Positions 18,659 to 29,070 are shown, numbered from the stretch's first letter. The stretch is 64,000 nucleotides of DNA from Paraphotobacterium marinum (GCF_002216855.1 NZ_CP022356.1:496001-560000); one strand, 5' to 3'. Translations and numbers: made by a program. The notes: generated by a model not told the origin, from the sequence alone.

Positions 18659-19325
18659 TGATGAACCTCAAATAAGACGTTATATAAATAAAACTCTACT
18701 AGTTGTTGGTTTTGATGTATATTTGGCACCAAATGGTAAAGAAGGCTTAAGACTTTGTAACGAAGATCATCCCGACTTAATATTATTAGATTTAGGATTA
18801 CCAGACATAGATGGTCAAGATTTACTTGTTATGTTTAAAAAAAACTATCCTGAACTACCTATTATTGTTTTATCAGCTCGAGACCAAACAGATGAAATTG
18901 TTCAAGCTATAAATTCTGGCGCTAATGATTATATCAAAAAACCATTTGACACTCCTGAATTAATTGCTCGAATAAATCGACATATTTCTCTTTCAAAATC
19001 AACTGAATCAATACAAAATGATTCAAAGTTTTCAATTGCAAATCTAAGCATGTCCATTGAAAAACATGAAGTCAAAATAGATGATGAGGTCATCCATCTA
19101 TCCAAGAAAGAATTTCAAATTCTGCACTACATGTTCCAGCAAAAAGGAAAAATCATAACTCAAAATCAGTTATTAAAAGAAGTATGGGGCAACACCTTTA
19201 GCGATGAAGTGCAGTATCTCAGAGTGTATATTGGCCAACTAAGGAAAAAGTTAAAAAACTGCTCCATACAACCCTTAATTACAACAGAGTCAGGAGTTGG
19301 TTATTACTTTGGCAAGGTAAGTTAA
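18636..19325 (+). CDS. kdpE: KdpE, OmpR-type response regulator for the kdp operon
   Basis: A 229-residue response regulator. The acidic pocket D8/D9, phospho-acceptor D52 (LILLDLGLPDIDG), SAR at 80-82 and the KKP lysine at about 102 are intact. A winged-helix DNA-binding domain follows (LSKKEFQILHYMFQQ, LRVYIGQLRKKL, ESGVGYYF). The start overlaps the kdpD-like gene, and the pair closes the operon. It activates kdpFABC when phosphorylated; no binding site could be located with confidence. Confidence 0.92.
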   Translation: MKKILLIDDEPQIRRYINKTLLVVGFDVYLAPNGKEGLRLCNEDHPDLILLDLGLPDIDGQDLLVMFKKNYPELPIIVLSARDQTDEIVQAINSGANDYIKKPFDTPELIARINRHISLSKSTESIQNDSKFSIANLSMSIEKHEVKIDDEVIHLSKKEFQILHYMFQQKGKIITQNQLLKEVWGNTFSDEVQYLRVYIGQLRKKLKNCSIQPLITTESGVGYYFGKVS

Positions 19326-19399
19326 AAAAAACCTAATTTGATAGCTTTAAGTCTTATTAATTTTATGCAAGGACTTGTTTGATTTTTATAAAATTGCAA

Positions 19400-19957
19400 C
19401 TAATTTAAAGCATCATCTTTCCAGTATTTAGCGCCTTCAAGAGAAACTTGAAGTGCAACCCCCTTTTTAGTGATTACATAAGTTTGAACACCTGACATAT
19501 CTGTTTGCACATCATTAGCTCCACCTTTATTCTTGGACTTAGCAGTTGCATCAGCTTGTAAGCCTCCAACCCACCCATTATCCTTAAACTTTATAAAATC
19601 TTCTTTGGATAAGAAAATAAATACAATTCTAATATTTTTAACACCCAAGCCAACACCTAAATTGGCTCCAGCCATTTTCATGTAAGTTCTTTGATTAGTT
19701 TTATTATTGTAAAGCACCCCCTTACCACTAGATCCACCAAAAAATAAAACAGTTACATTTGAGTTATCAAAAACAGCATATCCAAAAGCAGTTTTTAATT
19801 CACGTTCAGCTGTGGCATTATTTTTTGATAAAAGTTCAATGGTTTGGGTACTCATATCATCTAATTCTTTCCTTTTTTCAATGTATGATTTTGCTAATAT
19901 TTCAAAGGAAAATAAAAGAATTAATAACGAAGGTATACTTAAATTTATATATCGCAT
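19400..19957 (-). CDS. SYLF (Ysc84-type) lipid-binding domain protein, exported
   Basis: A 185-residue protein with a signal peptide (residues 1-22, ending EILAKS) and a SYLF/Ysc84 domain. The signatures are the AFGYAVFDNSNVTVLFFGGSSGKGVL segment and a glycine-rich MAGANLGVGLGVK stretch, with VQTYVITKKGVALQVSLEGAKYW at the end. Bacterial members are exported and the fold binds phospholipids; their physiological job is poorly known. It lies convergent to kdpE and has no operon partner. Confidence 0.8.
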   Translation of the reverse strand: MRYINLSIPSLLILLFSFEILAKSYIEKRKELDDMSTQTIELLSKNNATAERELKTAFGYAVFDNSNVTVLFFGGSSGKGVLYNNKTNQRTYMKMAGANLGVGLGVKNIRIVFIFLSKEDFIKFKDNGWVGGLQADATAKSKNKGGANDVQTDMSGVQTYVITKKGVALQVSLEGAKYWKDDALN

Positions 19958-20170
19958 AAGATTTCACATGAATAATAGAAGCCTATATATATAACGACCA
20001 ATAAAAAGTATTATTTAATAATATTAATAAAAAACAGTTTATAAATTTAGTAATGTTTAAATTAAAAATGATTATGCATGCTATATTCTTGTTTGTATTC
20101 AACCAAAGTTTGCATAAGAGACTTAACATAATTATCTCCAATGATTATGAATCATTCAGTATGAGAGGGT

Positions 20171-21062
20171 TCAATTGTTAAGATTGAAGTAGTTGTAAAA
20201 TATTTCATGGCTATTTTTTTGAAACTCAAGAGATGTGTAAATTAAAAAAATTTCAGATTTTAAATCTCCAAGATCTAATGGTATTTCATAAAGTTTTTTA
20301 GCAATAACATCTTCCTCAGCCATAAACGTAGTGATGAGTCCAATGCCCATATTTGCCAACACGGCTTCTCTAATGGCTAAAAAAGAGTCAACATATATAG
20401 GTTTTTTTTAACTCTCCAACTTTGAATTAACTTATTTTGTTTTTTTGCGGTAATGAGGTTGATCTAGTTGTAACGAAGGTTTCATTCTCCAAGTTTGCTA
20501 TATTATTGATTAACTCATCTTTTAAAATATGCTTACTGGAACAAAAAAGGCCATAATCTACAGTACCTAAATATTTATATTTATATTCACTTTTTATTGA
20601 TGGTGGATCTGCCGTAATAACAAAATCAAAATTTTTTTCTTCTAATATGTTATTACAGTCAGCCCATCTTTCATTTGATAATTCAAAAGGGATACTAGGG
20701 TTATTTTCTATAAACGGTTGAATTAAATTAAATATAATATTTTGGAATGAATTTAGAAATGCAATACGAATAGGCTCGAACGATTTTTTTGAAAGAGAAG
20801 AGATACAATTATTCAAACTATGAGTTTCCGTTAAAAATTTTTTCGCTTCTAATAATAATAACCGACCGAAGTCACTTAACTCTAATTTTATGCCCGTTTT
20901 AATAAATAAATCCTCACCACATTGTAATTCTAGGTTTTTAATATGTTTCCATACAGCTGGAGGAGATATAAATAATTGGTTGCTTGCCATTTTAAGACTT
21001 TTGGTCATGGCCACCTTATAAAAACACTCTATTTGTTTGATAGAAAAATTAATTTTCTGCAT
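20171..21062 (-). pseudogene. LysR-family transcriptional regulator, broken by two single-base frame breaks
   Basis: The open piece 21062-20427 holds the LysR winged helix (QIECFYKVAMTKSLKMASNQLFISPPAVWKHIKNLE) and half of the effector domain. The rest, up to 20171, continues in two other frames (SWRV, then PIYVDSFLAIREAVLANMGIG). Plus-strand T7 at 20440-20446 and T8 at 20402-20409 mark the breaks; one extra base at each gives a normal-length LysR of about 298 residues. It is divergent from the MFS gene at 21262 with a 200-base shared promoter region, the classic position for its regulator. As written the effector domain is truncated. Confidence 0.85.
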
Positions 21063-21261
21063 GATTTTTTATTTCCATTAATAGTATGCATCGAATTATG
21101 GTTCTTTGTTAAAGCAATATTTGGCCTAATTTAAAATATTTTTGCTAGTTTTAACACCCTAACCATTAACTTAATATTAATAAATTATTAATAATAATCA
21201 AATTCTATTACAAAAAAATTTATTTTAGAATAATTTTACTAAAAGAAAATAGAGAAAATAA

Positions 21262-22458
21262 ATGAAAACTGAAAACAACAAGAATGAAATTTCAATAATT
21301 ATATTGATATTATTAATTTCTTTAGCTAGCGTTGGTGCGTCCATAATTATGCCTTCTTTACCAGAAGTAGCATCATCTTTTTTTATTCCAGTAAATAAAG
21401 TCCAATTTGTTATTACAGCCTTTGTATTTGGTTATGCAATTAGTCAAATATTATATGGTCCAATATCCAATAGTTTTGGTAGAAAAAAGGCAATTATAGC
21501 TGGATTATCTATCTCGACACTTGGCTCACTATTGTGTGTAATATCCTATAATTTTGAGTTTTTAATCATCGGTAGAATAATAATGGCTATTGGGGCAGGA
21601 TGCGGCCTAAATATGACTTTTACTTTAATAAATGATTGTTTTAGGGATAGTAAGGCTAGACAAATCACTGCATATACATCATGTGCCTTTGCTATAGTTC
21701 CAGGTATCGCCCTTTATATTGGTGGTGAGTTAACTGAACATTTAAATTGGAGATATTGTTTTGTATTTCAATTGATATACAATCTTGTTTTATTAATATT
21801 AATAAAAACCATGCCTGAAACATTAAATAAATCATCCAGATTAAAATTTAATTTAAATAATATCTTTCTACAATATAAAAATGTTTTTCAGAATTCTAAA
21901 ATATATTTGCATATTTTAATCGCAGGGATGACTACATCTATCATTTATGTTATTTATTCATCTTCACCTATCATATCGTCTACTAACTTTCATATGAGCC
22001 CTATAAGTTATTCACATCACGCTATTTTTATTACAATCTCATATTTTATAGGTAATATCATCACAGGAAAAATAACTAAATATCTACACCACATAACATT
22101 ATATGTCTTAGGAGCATGTATTGTAACTTTAGGTGCTTTTATCTTAATTTATTTTTCTGCATATAAACCAACCAATCCAATCATGTTTTTTTTGGCGACA
22201 TCCATAATCTTTCTTGGGTTGCCACTGATATTTACGACAACAACATCTGAAATTATGACAATAGCAGTTGATAAGTCGACTACTTCATCTATATTCAGTT
22301 TTGGGTTCATGCTCATTACATTTGGTTCAACAATTTTAATGAGTACTCTTAAATATAATTTGGTTATTACTTTACCTGCTTTAATCATTGTCATGGTAAT
22401 CATTATAAATACTTTGATTTTCTGGCAGTATTTAAAAATAAAAACTTTAAATGGATAA
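21262..22458 (+). CDS. MFS multidrug transporter of the Bcr/CflA type
   Basis: A 398-residue inner-membrane protein with twelve predicted helices. It begins with ASVGASIIMPSLPEVASSF and carries the MFS loop motif GPISNSFGRKKAI and the antiporter motif region AIGAGCGLNMTF. These and the length place it in the Bcr/CflA drug:proton antiporter group. GAGAAAATAA precedes the ATG. The divergent LysR gene probably controls it. Substrate unknown. Confidence 0.85.
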   Translation: MKTENNKNEISIIILILLISLASVGASIIMPSLPEVASSFFIPVNKVQFVITAFVFGYAISQILYGPISNSFGRKKAIIAGLSISTLGSLLCVISYNFEFLIIGRIIMAIGAGCGLNMTFTLINDCFRDSKARQITAYTSCAFAIVPGIALYIGGELTEHLNWRYCFVFQLIYNLVLLILIKTMPETLNKSSRLKFNLNNIFLQYKNVFQNSKIYLHILIAGMTTSIIYVIYSSSPIISSTNFHMSPISYSHHAIFITISYFIGNIITGKITKYLHHITLYVLGACIVTLGAFILIYFSAYKPTNPIMFFLATSIIFLGLPLIFTTTTSEIMTIAVDKSTTSSIFSFGFMLITFGSTILMSTLKYNLVITLPALIIVMVIIINTLIFWQYLKIKTLNG

Positions 22459-22490
22459 CATTAAAACCAACTTTAACTTAGATCGATTAG

Positions 22491-22525
22491 AATAATACAC
22501 ACCTTTAAACTTAGTGTGTATTATT
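22491..22525 (+). terminator. Perfect hairpin downstream of the MFS gene
   Basis: A 12-base perfect stem AATAATACACAC / GTGTGTATTATT with an 11-base loop, 33 bases after the MFS stop. There is no long T run, so termination would be weak or the element may protect the mRNA end. Confidence 0.5.
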
Positions 22526-22669
22526 CATAGCCTAAAGTTAATTTATCCAAGAATAATAAAAAAATAATTAACCGAGTAATTCAAAAGATTGAATAAATAT
22601 TTATTAATACCTTTTACATAATCGTTTGTTTACCCTTTGAGTAATTGATTACAATCTTGAGTTTTCTAA

Positions 22670-23452
22670 TCACGTTATATTCATCTTTATATAATTTTTT
22701 GTACTCTTTATAATCGCATTTATTGTTTGCTCTTCTATTTGATTAAGCATATCTTTGGAAGGTATTTCATCACTATTACGATTAACCAAAACGCCAGATA
22801 AACAACCCGCTCTTAAACCAAGAGATGAGCACATCGTTAATAATGTCGCTGATTCCATTTCATAATTTAAAGCTCTTAAATTTTTCCATTGCTCCATGGA
22901 GCCTACATAATCTTTAATAATATATCCAGAAAAAGTATCATATCTTTCCTGACCAGGATAAAACGTGTCTGATGACGCAGTTATACCCATATGACAATTT
23001 ATGTTCAATTCTTTCGTAGCCTCTTCCATTGCCCTTAATATATAAAAATCTGAAACAGCAGGATACTCAAGTGGTGCGTAATGTTTACTAGCGCCATCTA
23101 ATCTAATTGATGCTGTTGTAATAATCACATCACCAACTGATATATGAGGTTGAATGGCCCCTGTTGTTCCAACTCGAAGAAATGAATTAACTCCTAGGGT
23201 TGCTAGCTCCTCTACAACAATTGATGTTGAAGGGCCTCCGATGCCAGTTGAGCAAACAATGATTGGGGTATTTTCAATAAAGCCCGTATAAACACAAAAC
23301 TCTCTTGAGTGATTTATAAAAGATGGACTATTTAATTTGCTTGATATTTTTTTTGCCCGGGCAGGATCACCTGGAAGAATCGCTATTCTTGCACCTTTCA
23401 AACTTGCTTTGTTGACTCCTAAATGGAAAACATGATCATTTTTAATATCCAT
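22670..23452 (-). CDS. udp: Uridine phosphorylase
   Basis: A 260-residue nucleoside phosphorylase. ILPGDPARAKKI is the phosphate-binding start, STGIGGPSTSIVVEEL and RVGTTGAIQPHISVGDVII are the family signatures, and EMESATLL contains the ribose-contacting Glu-Met-Glu. DTFYPGQERYDTF is typical of uridine phosphorylase rather than DeoD. It cleaves uridine to uracil and ribose 1-phosphate in the cytosol. It is a single gene with no salvage neighbours. Confidence 0.92.
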   Translation of the reverse strand: MDIKNDHVFHLGVNKASLKGARIAILPGDPARAKKISSKLNSPSFINHSREFCVYTGFIENTPIIVCSTGIGGPSTSIVVEELATLGVNSFLRVGTTGAIQPHISVGDVIITTASIRLDGASKHYAPLEYPAVSDFYILRAMEEATKELNINCHMGITASSDTFYPGQERYDTFSGYIIKDYVGSMEQWKNLRALNYEMESATLLTMCSSLGLRAGCLSGVLVNRNSDEIPSKDMLNQIEEQTINAIIKSTKNYIKMNIT

Positions 23453-23619
23453 AAATCAAAAATACCTTTCAACAATAATTGTAATCAAATACAATATTAA
23501 CGAATAATAACAATAAAAAATATTAAGGACATCTCAAGAATCAAGTTAATTTGAATTTTGGGAAAGTGTAAATTTTTGTACTAGTATATCTATATTCAAA
23601 AAATATAACGGAAAATATT

Positions 23620-24045
23620 ATGAAGAAAATATTAAGTTTTTTATTTTTAGCTCTAATTTTGACAGGTTGTGCTACAAGAGAAAATTACGATCAAGCGGTT
23701 AGATCTTGGATAGGTGCACCTAAGGAGAGGTTAACTTCCGTTCCCAATTGGAGTGTGCCCTCTAGAATTGTAAAAACTGGTAATAAACAGGAAAAGCTTA
23801 TCTATATTTATGATCAAAGTGGTGTAACACCAGTTGAAGTTCATCCTGCTAAAAAAGAAGTTCGTTGGGAGGGTGATAGAAAAATCGTAACAGAAACACC
23901 TGCTTATACGACTGGCGGAGATCATTACCGTCATTATTGTAAGACAACATTCTTTATTGAAAACGGATACGTTTCTAATGTTACAGGTGTTGGGAATTAC
24001 TGTATCATGACTGATGATTACAAAGAAGCTTCCTCAAGATATTAG
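23620..24045 (+). CDS. Small lipoprotein of unknown function
   Basis: A 141-residue protein with a textbook lipobox (LALILTGC, C17). The mature part is basic and aromatic (VRSWIGAPKERL near the start, GGDHYRHYCKTTFFIENG near the end) with two further cysteines that could pair. The YxQAVRSWIG start recalls small outer-membrane lipoproteins seen in several gammaproteobacteria, but no function is known to me. It ends in a strong bidirectional terminator. Confidence 0.8.
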   Translation: MKKILSFLFLALILTGCATRENYDQAVRSWIGAPKERLTSVPNWSVPSRIVKTGNKQEKLIYIYDQSGVTPVEVHPAKKEVRWEGDRKIVTETPAYTTGGDHYRHYCKTTFFIENGYVSNVTGVGNYCIMTDDYKEASSRY

Positions 24046-24049
24046 ATTT

Positions 24050-24082
24050 AAATGAGTAAGATAACCTCTTACTCATTTTTTT
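24050..24082. terminator. Bidirectional terminator overlapping the next gene's stop
   Basis: A perfect 12-base stem (24050-24061 with 24067-24078), 5-base loop and a T7 run. The stop codon of the convergent small gene (24069-24071) lies inside the stem. Confidence 0.85.
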
Positions 24083-24227
24083 CTGTTTTATCAACACTTC
24101 CTTCTTTATCAATCGACTTCTTATCTTTGTCATAATCACCACTGCAATGATGGGCAAGTGAAGTAAACGAAAATAGACCTGTAAATAAAACAAAGATAAA
24201 AGAAGAAACAAAATTACGGATTTTCAT
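24069..24227 (-). CDS. Small exported protein, 52 residues, unknown
   Basis: An ATG at 24227 has a GAGGG ribosome site six bases upstream. The product starts with a good signal peptide (MKIRNFVSSFIFVLFTG, cleavage near SLA/HHC) and leaves a mature peptide of only about 29 residues, very polar, beginning HHCSGDYDKDKK, with one cysteine. The stop sits inside a terminator hairpin, as for a real gene end. A longer overlapping frame on the same strand is not supported. Role unknown; a single free cysteine and two histidines could bind metal. Confidence 0.6.
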   Translation of the reverse strand: MKIRNFVSSFIFVLFTGLFSFTSLAHHCSGDYDKDKKSIDKEGSVDKTEKNE

Positions 24228-24374
24228 AAACAGCCCTCTATTAAATTAACTTTTACTTAATAGGTATAATATAAGTTAATGAGATTTTCCAATTTCAAAG
24301 ATATTTACTTGAAACTTATTTTTTTAAGCTGTTGATTTTTCAATACATAAAAAGTTTCTGTCAAAATTGCAAAC

Positions 24375-25031
24375 TTAAGCGCACGATAAAACTGCTTCTT
24401 CAGTTAAGTACTGTACAATATCTTCAATACTTAAAACTATCATGTTATTTTTTTCTGCAAAATTGATAATTTCAGGTAAGCGTGACATTGTACCATCAGG
24501 GTTTGTCATCTCACATAAGACACCATATGGTTTTTGATTCGCAAGTTTCATCAAATCAATTGAAGCTTCTGTATGTCCTCTTCTTGCTAGAACGCCTTCC
24601 GCATTTGCTTTTAAAGGAAATACATGTCCTGGCCTATTCAAGTCAGAAGGAACCGCATCTTCTTTGATAGCTGTTTTAATGGTTTGAACGCGATCTGCTG
24701 CAGATACACCTGTGGTAACACCCTGAGCAGCCTCTATAGATACAGTAAAACCAGTTCTATTTGTACTGGTATTGTGTTCAACCATCATAGGCAAGCCTAA
24801 TTGATTCACTTTTTCTTCTTCTAGGCAAAGACACACAATACCTGATCCTTCTCTTATCATTAAAGCCATTTGTTTTTCTGTAAGAGTTTCTGCTGAGAAA
24901 ATAAAGTCACCTTCATTTTCACGATTTTCATCATCAACAACGAGAACACCCTCGCCATTTTTAATTGCTAAAATTGCTTTTTTGACTCTTTCAGTAGCTG
25001 TACCAAATTGAGATAGTAAAGATTGACTCAT
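24375..25031 (-). CDS. ribB: 3,4-dihydroxy-2-butanone 4-phosphate synthase
   Basis: A 218-residue stand-alone RibB without a fused Rib[15 protein letters not shown] is the acidic catalytic loop, then [12 protein letters not shown], the [13 protein letters not shown] substrate loop, and [10 protein letters not shown] with [11 protein letters not shown]. It converts ribulose 5-phosphate to the four-carbon precursor of riboflavin. An FMN riboswitch lies in its leader, so expression falls when FMN is plentiful. Confidence 0.95.
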   Translation of the reverse strand: MSQSLLSQFGTATERVKKAILAIKNGEGVLVVDDENRENEGDFIFSAETLTEKQMALMIREGSGIVCLCLEEEKVNQLGLPMMVEHNTSTNRTGFTVSIEAAQGVTTGVSAADRVQTIKTAIKEDAVPSDLNRPGHVFPLKANAEGVLARRGHTEASIDLMKLANQKPYGVLCEMTNPDGTMSRLPEIINFAEKNNMIVLSIEDIVQYLTEEAVLSCA

Positions 25032-25154
25032 ATTAATAATTTCCTATATTAAATATCAAATGAATCAGGGCGAAACAACAACTATTTAATTGTTATTTTA
25101 TACATATGGAATATGATGTTTGAAGCTTAATGCTTAAAACATATATATTTAATA

Positions 25155-25291
25155 CTCTTTCATCCGGACTATAACCGTCGGCTTTGGAATCTCACCAAAT
25201 CTGCTGACCTTTTCTAGAAAAGAAAAGCGCTCGCGGGCTTAAGCTAAAAACTAATACCGCCGGTGGGGAATTTCGCCCCGCCCTGAGAATT
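25155..25291 (-). promoter_or_regulatory. FMN riboswitch (RFN element) of ribB
   Basis: Read on the minus strand the element opens with TTCTCAGGGCGGGGCGAAAT and closes with CCGACGGTTATAGTCCGGAT and GAAAGAG, the conserved ends of the RFN junction, with the GGCGGT segment and variable arm between. It lies about 120 bases upstream of ribB. Binding of FMN should lower transcription or translation of ribB. Confidence 0.95.
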
Positions 25292-25313
25292 AGTCTGTAT
25301 AATAAAAAAAAAA

Positions 25314-26494
25314 CTAATATGATTCAACTAGTTCTTGTGAATTCAACGAATGATTTTTTTTAAGTTGTCCCAAAAAAATAACCAATAACATGCCCAAAAT
25401 GGCAATACCTATTGCAGGAACTTCCGGACTTTTATACGAATAATGATATGCAAGAGGTAACCCACCGAGAAAAGCACCTAGGGCATTAGCGATATTAAAG
25501 CCTGATTGAGCCAAAGCAGAACCCAGCATTTCTGATCCTTTAAACGTATTAATTAAAATCATTTGAATTGGCGAAGCTAGAGCAAATGCGAATGCCCCTG
25601 TCAAAAAGGTTAACATGAGTGAAATGATTTTGAATTGCGAAAAAAGTATACCATCAGTAAACAACCAATTAATCCTATCAAAAGATAAATTGTGCTTTTA
25701 ATGGGATCTAACCTATCAGATATTTTTCCACCGACAATAACACCCATTAACATTCCAAAACCTGTTAAGGCCATAATATAGGGAATATAAATTTCTGAAA
25801 TTTTAGTCACATGTATCATTAAAGGCGCAATATAACTGTACCATGCGAACATTCCACCACATCCAAATGAAACAATTGCGAGAGATACCCATATATCTAA
25901 CTTTTTAAATAATTTTAAGTCCTCTTTCAATCCTTTAGTTTCCAATTTATCTATATTAGGTATAAAGTAAACCACGCTCATAACCGTAAAAAAACCAAGC
26001 AAACCTACCATTAAAAAAACATAATGCCATGAAAAATGAATCGCTATAGATGTTCCAACAGGAACCATCATTAGATTTGCAACGGTTAAACCAGCAAACA
26101 TCATAGCAATAGCTGCCGATCCTTTTCCTTTTGGAGACAATTTGATTGCAACAATCGCACCTATCCCAAAAAATGCACCATGTGGTAAACCAGATAAAAA
26201 ACGAACCAAGAGCATTAAGTGATAATTAGTGGATAAAGCTGATAAACTATTTGAAATAGCAATAAAAGCAGCAAGGAAAATTAAAATACTTTTAGGTGAA
26301 AATTTATTCGAAAAAATAACAAGCAGTGGTGAACCTACTACTACACCCAAAGCATATATACTGATTAGGTGCCCAGCTTCAGGAATCGTAATTTTTAGAG
26401 ATTGCGATAACTGAGGTAAAATACCCATCATCACGAACTCTGTTAAACCAAGGGATATGCCTCCCAAAAACAAAGGGAAAATATATTTTTTCAT
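25314..26494 (-). pseudogene. MFS transporter of the AraJ/PbuE type, split by one frame break
   Basis: The frames 26494-25610 and 25664-25314 combine into a normal MFS protein of about 394 residues with twelve helices. GISLGLTEFVMMGILPQLS opens it and GLPHGAFFGIGAIVA is the typical fifth-helix segment of the arabinose-efflux/purine-efflux group. The break is at A6 on the plus strand (25640-25645): one more base reads MVYFFSQFKIISLML without loss. It ends 22 bases before the riboswitch region with no obvious terminator. Substrate unknown. Sequence error or recent mutation. Confidence 0.85.
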
Positions 26495-26688
26495 TGAGTA
26501 AATCCTTGAACAGACGAAATGTAGTTTTATTTAAAAAATAAAACCAAAGTCATTCAATTAAAACGACTTTTACAAAAAACAATTATATAAAGAAAGACTG
26601 ATTATATTTAAAATGCAAACAAGCCATATTTTACACAAATAAAAAATAATTCAGCTATTAAATTCATTTAAAAGCAATTAATAACAAC

Positions 26689-26967
26689 CTACGTTCGATA
26701 TAATACTTTAACAATGTGCCAACCAAACTTTGTTTTAATCAAATGCGGTTTTAAAATTTCTCCAGTAAAACAGACTTTATCAAACTGAGCTACCATTTGA
26801 CCTCGTTTAAACTCCCCCAAATCTCCTCCTTTTTTACTTGAAGGACATATAGAATATTTTTTGGCTAAAAGATGAAATTTTGCGCCTTTTTCAAGCTCTT
26901 TTAAAATTGTTTCTGCCTTTTCTTTATGCTTTACAAGGATGTGTAGAGCGTGTGCTGTGTTTGCCAT
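26689..26967 (-). CDS. ppiC: Parvulin-type peptidyl-prolyl isomerase
   Basis: A 92-residue parvulin, start chosen at 26967 (MANTAHALHILVKH) because that matches PpiC; the frame is open five codons further. Signatures are AKKYSICPSSKKGGDLGEF, GQMVAQFDKV and the C-terminal TKFGWHIVKVLYR. The close match over the full length makes this a secure call. The enzyme speeds cis-trans change at proline bonds in the cytosol. Confidence 0.95.
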   Translation of the reverse strand: MANTAHALHILVKHKEKAETILKELEKGAKFHLLAKKYSICPSSKKGGDLGEFKRGQMVAQFDKVCFTGEILKPHLIKTKFGWHIVKVLYRT

Positions 26968-27284
26968 AAAATTAAGTACCACTAAACGATTTATTTATAA
27001 AAAAAAGATTATAGAGACAAAGGATTTATAATACAAATATCTAAAGATATTTCACTTTATAATTTAACACATAAACTCCTTCCCAACTGAAGAAAACCTT
27101 TATTTTATGAAATTAACTAAATATAAAAATCTTGAAATAAAATTTAATGTATGGATCTCAATTGAATAAACGAAAGCACCATATCCATAATTTTTTAATA
27201 TTATACAGGCATAACAAAGTCTGTTAGTTTTAATGACAAACAGATAATTTTTATTTATAAGTCTTTGAACATTAGGAGTCTCAC

Positions 27285-28178
27285 ATGAATATTTTAGTTT
27301 TAGGTGGAACCAAGTATTTTGGTCGTTCTCTTGTGAAAGAATTACTATCACAAAACAACGAAGTCACCGTCATATCAAGAAATATCTCAAATCAAATAGC
27401 GCACCCTAATTTAAATTATATAAAAGAAGACAAAGAAAACTTTTTATCAACTATTCAAGAACTGGGACAAAATTGGGATGTTATTTATGATCAAATTTGC
27501 TTCAATGCTAGCGATGCCCAAAAAACCCTCAATGCATTAGAAAATAGAGCAAAAAAAATCATCTTTACATCTACCTTTTCGGTTTATGATTATGGTTTCC
27601 AAATGACCGAAGATAATTTTAACCCATATACTTTTACACCTGTAGATCAAAAAGATACATGCTATCAGACAGAAAAGCGCTCTGCTGAGGCAATTTTCTT
27701 ACAAAATGAACAAGTACCCGTTATTGCTGCTCGAGTTCCTCTAGTGCTTGGCCCTAATGATTATACAAACAGACTTTATAATCTTATAGAGGCAATCTAT
27801 CATAATCATGCTTTTTCTTTAAATAACCCTGAAGCAAGGTTATCTGTCATCCATGAATATGATATTGGAAAAGCTTTAGCAAATTTATCATCTGTTGATT
27901 TTCAAGGAGCGATTAATTTAGCCCCTTCAGATAATATAAAAATACAAAATGTCATAAATACCATTGAACATCATACCCATAAAAAAGCTCAAATATTAGA
28001 TAAAAATGATCCGAGTATCACTTTTCATCTTGAATTTGATGCTGAGCAGGATTTAACTTGTAATAACAGTAGAGCTATTGAACTGGGACTAAAGATCAAA
28101 CCCGTTTCAAGTTGGTTAGAGGAGTTAATTCTTTTGAATATTAAAAGAATTAAAACTAATGAAGTACATATAAATTAA
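27285..28178 (+). CDS. NAD-dependent epimerase/dehydratase-like protein
   Basis: A 297-residue extended short-chain dehydrogenase. VLGGTKYFGRSLVKELL is a slightly altered nucleotide-binding loop, FTSTFSVYDYG and the Y-x3-K of CYQTEKRSAE give the catalytic pair, and RVPLVLGPNDYTNRL follows. Members act on nucleotide sugars or related substrates; the lack of sugar genes nearby leaves the substrate open. GGAG lies a few bases upstream of the ATG. Confidence 0.75.
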   Translation: MNILVLGGTKYFGRSLVKELLSQNNEVTVISRNISNQIAHPNLNYIKEDKENFLSTIQELGQNWDVIYDQICFNASDAQKTLNALENRAKKIIFTSTFSVYDYGFQMTEDNFNPYTFTPVDQKDTCYQTEKRSAEAIFLQNEQVPVIAARVPLVLGPNDYTNRLYNLIEAIYHNHAFSLNNPEARLSVIHEYDIGKALANLSSVDFQGAINLAPSDNIKIQNVINTIEHHTHKKAQILDKNDPSITFHLEFDAEQDLTCNNSRAIELGLKIKPVSSWLEELILLNIKRIKTNEVHIN

Positions 28179-28184
28179 ATTCAT

Positions 28185-28227
28185 GGCAAAAAAGTAAAAT
28201 ATGAATATATAGCAATACTTTTTTGCC
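28185..28227. terminator. Hairpin between convergent genes
   Basis: A 12-base stem GGCAAAAAAGTA / TACTTTTTTGCC with a 19-base loop between the epimerase-like gene and znuB. The loop is long for a terminator, but placement fits. Confidence 0.5.
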
Positions 28228-28242
28228 AATTAATCAATAAAG

Positions 28243-29070
28243 TTAATTTAGTTTTATACGATTTCTTTGTAACAAAGTTTTTATTAAAAAATTTAAACCA
28301 ACGCAAACTGAAGCAACCAAGACAATAGTAGCACCTGACGGCAAGTTCGTATAAAAAGAGACAATAAGACCAACCAGTGTAAAGAAAAGACACCATAAAA
28401 TACTATGAATCATCATGCCCGCTGTTGATTTAGCATATTGTGAGCCTAAATATGCAGGCATAGTTAACAAGGCAATAACCATAATGATGCCTACCACTTG
28501 AACCATAATGACACTGGTAATAGCGATTAACACGAGCAAGGTAAAATATATTCTTCGAATTTTAATCCCTTTACTTTTTGCAAATTCAGGATCAAAAGCC
28601 ATGAGCACTAAAGAACGGTAATTATAAATTGTATAAATCACAATGATGAAAGTCAAAACTAACATTAAATAAATAGAGCTTTTAGGTATAGTTAAAATAC
28701 TTCCAAATAAATAACTAGATAAATCAGCCGTATATCCGGGTGTAAGTGCCATAAAAATGATGCCCAGCGCCATTCCAAATGACCAAATAAGACCAATAAA
28801 CACTTCAATAAAGCCAGTCTTTTTTATCGTTATAAAACCTAATAGTAAAGCGCTTAGAGAGGTAAAAATAAGTGTGATGGGCAAAACTGAAGAGCTACCT
28901 ACAAAAAATGCAAGCCCTACTCCACCATACGCAGTATGCACAATTCCACCAGAAAGAAAAACAAGTCGATTAATTACAACTAAAACGCCCACTATCCCAA
29001 CAGCAATACTCACTAAAATTCCTGCATAAATAGCATGTTGAATAAAATTATATCCTAATAACTCAATCAT
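28243..29070 (-). CDS. znuB: Zinc (or manganese) ABC transporter permease
   Basis: A 275-residue ABC-3 family permease with about eight helices: LVVINRLVFLSGGIVHTAYGGVG and MVQVVGIIMVIALLTMPAYLGSQ are family hallmarks. Its start overlaps the ATPase gene end by 4 bases, so the two are translationally coupled. It forms the inner-membrane channel for Zn2+ delivered by the binding protein upstream. Zn rather than Mn is inferred from the histidine/acidic-rich loop of the binding protein. Confidence 0.85.
   Translation of the reverse strand: MIELLGYNFIQHAIYAGILVSIAVGIVGVLVVINRLVFLSGGIVHTAYGGVGLAFFVGSSSVLPITLIFTSLSALLLGFITIKKTGFIEVFIGLIWSFGMALGIIFMALTPGYTADLSSYLFGSILTIPKSSIYLMLVLTFIIVIYTIYNYRSLVLMAFDPEFAKSKGIKIRRIYFTLLVLIAITSVIMVQVVGIIMVIALLTMPAYLGSQYAKSTAGMMIHSILWCLFFTLVGLIVSFYTNLPSGATIVLVASVCVGLNFLIKTLLQRNRIKLN

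Noticed and set aside
24005-24211. A 68-codon minus-strand frame
   Set aside because: It overlaps, in another frame, the 52-residue exported protein, which has a better ribosome site and a signal peptide.
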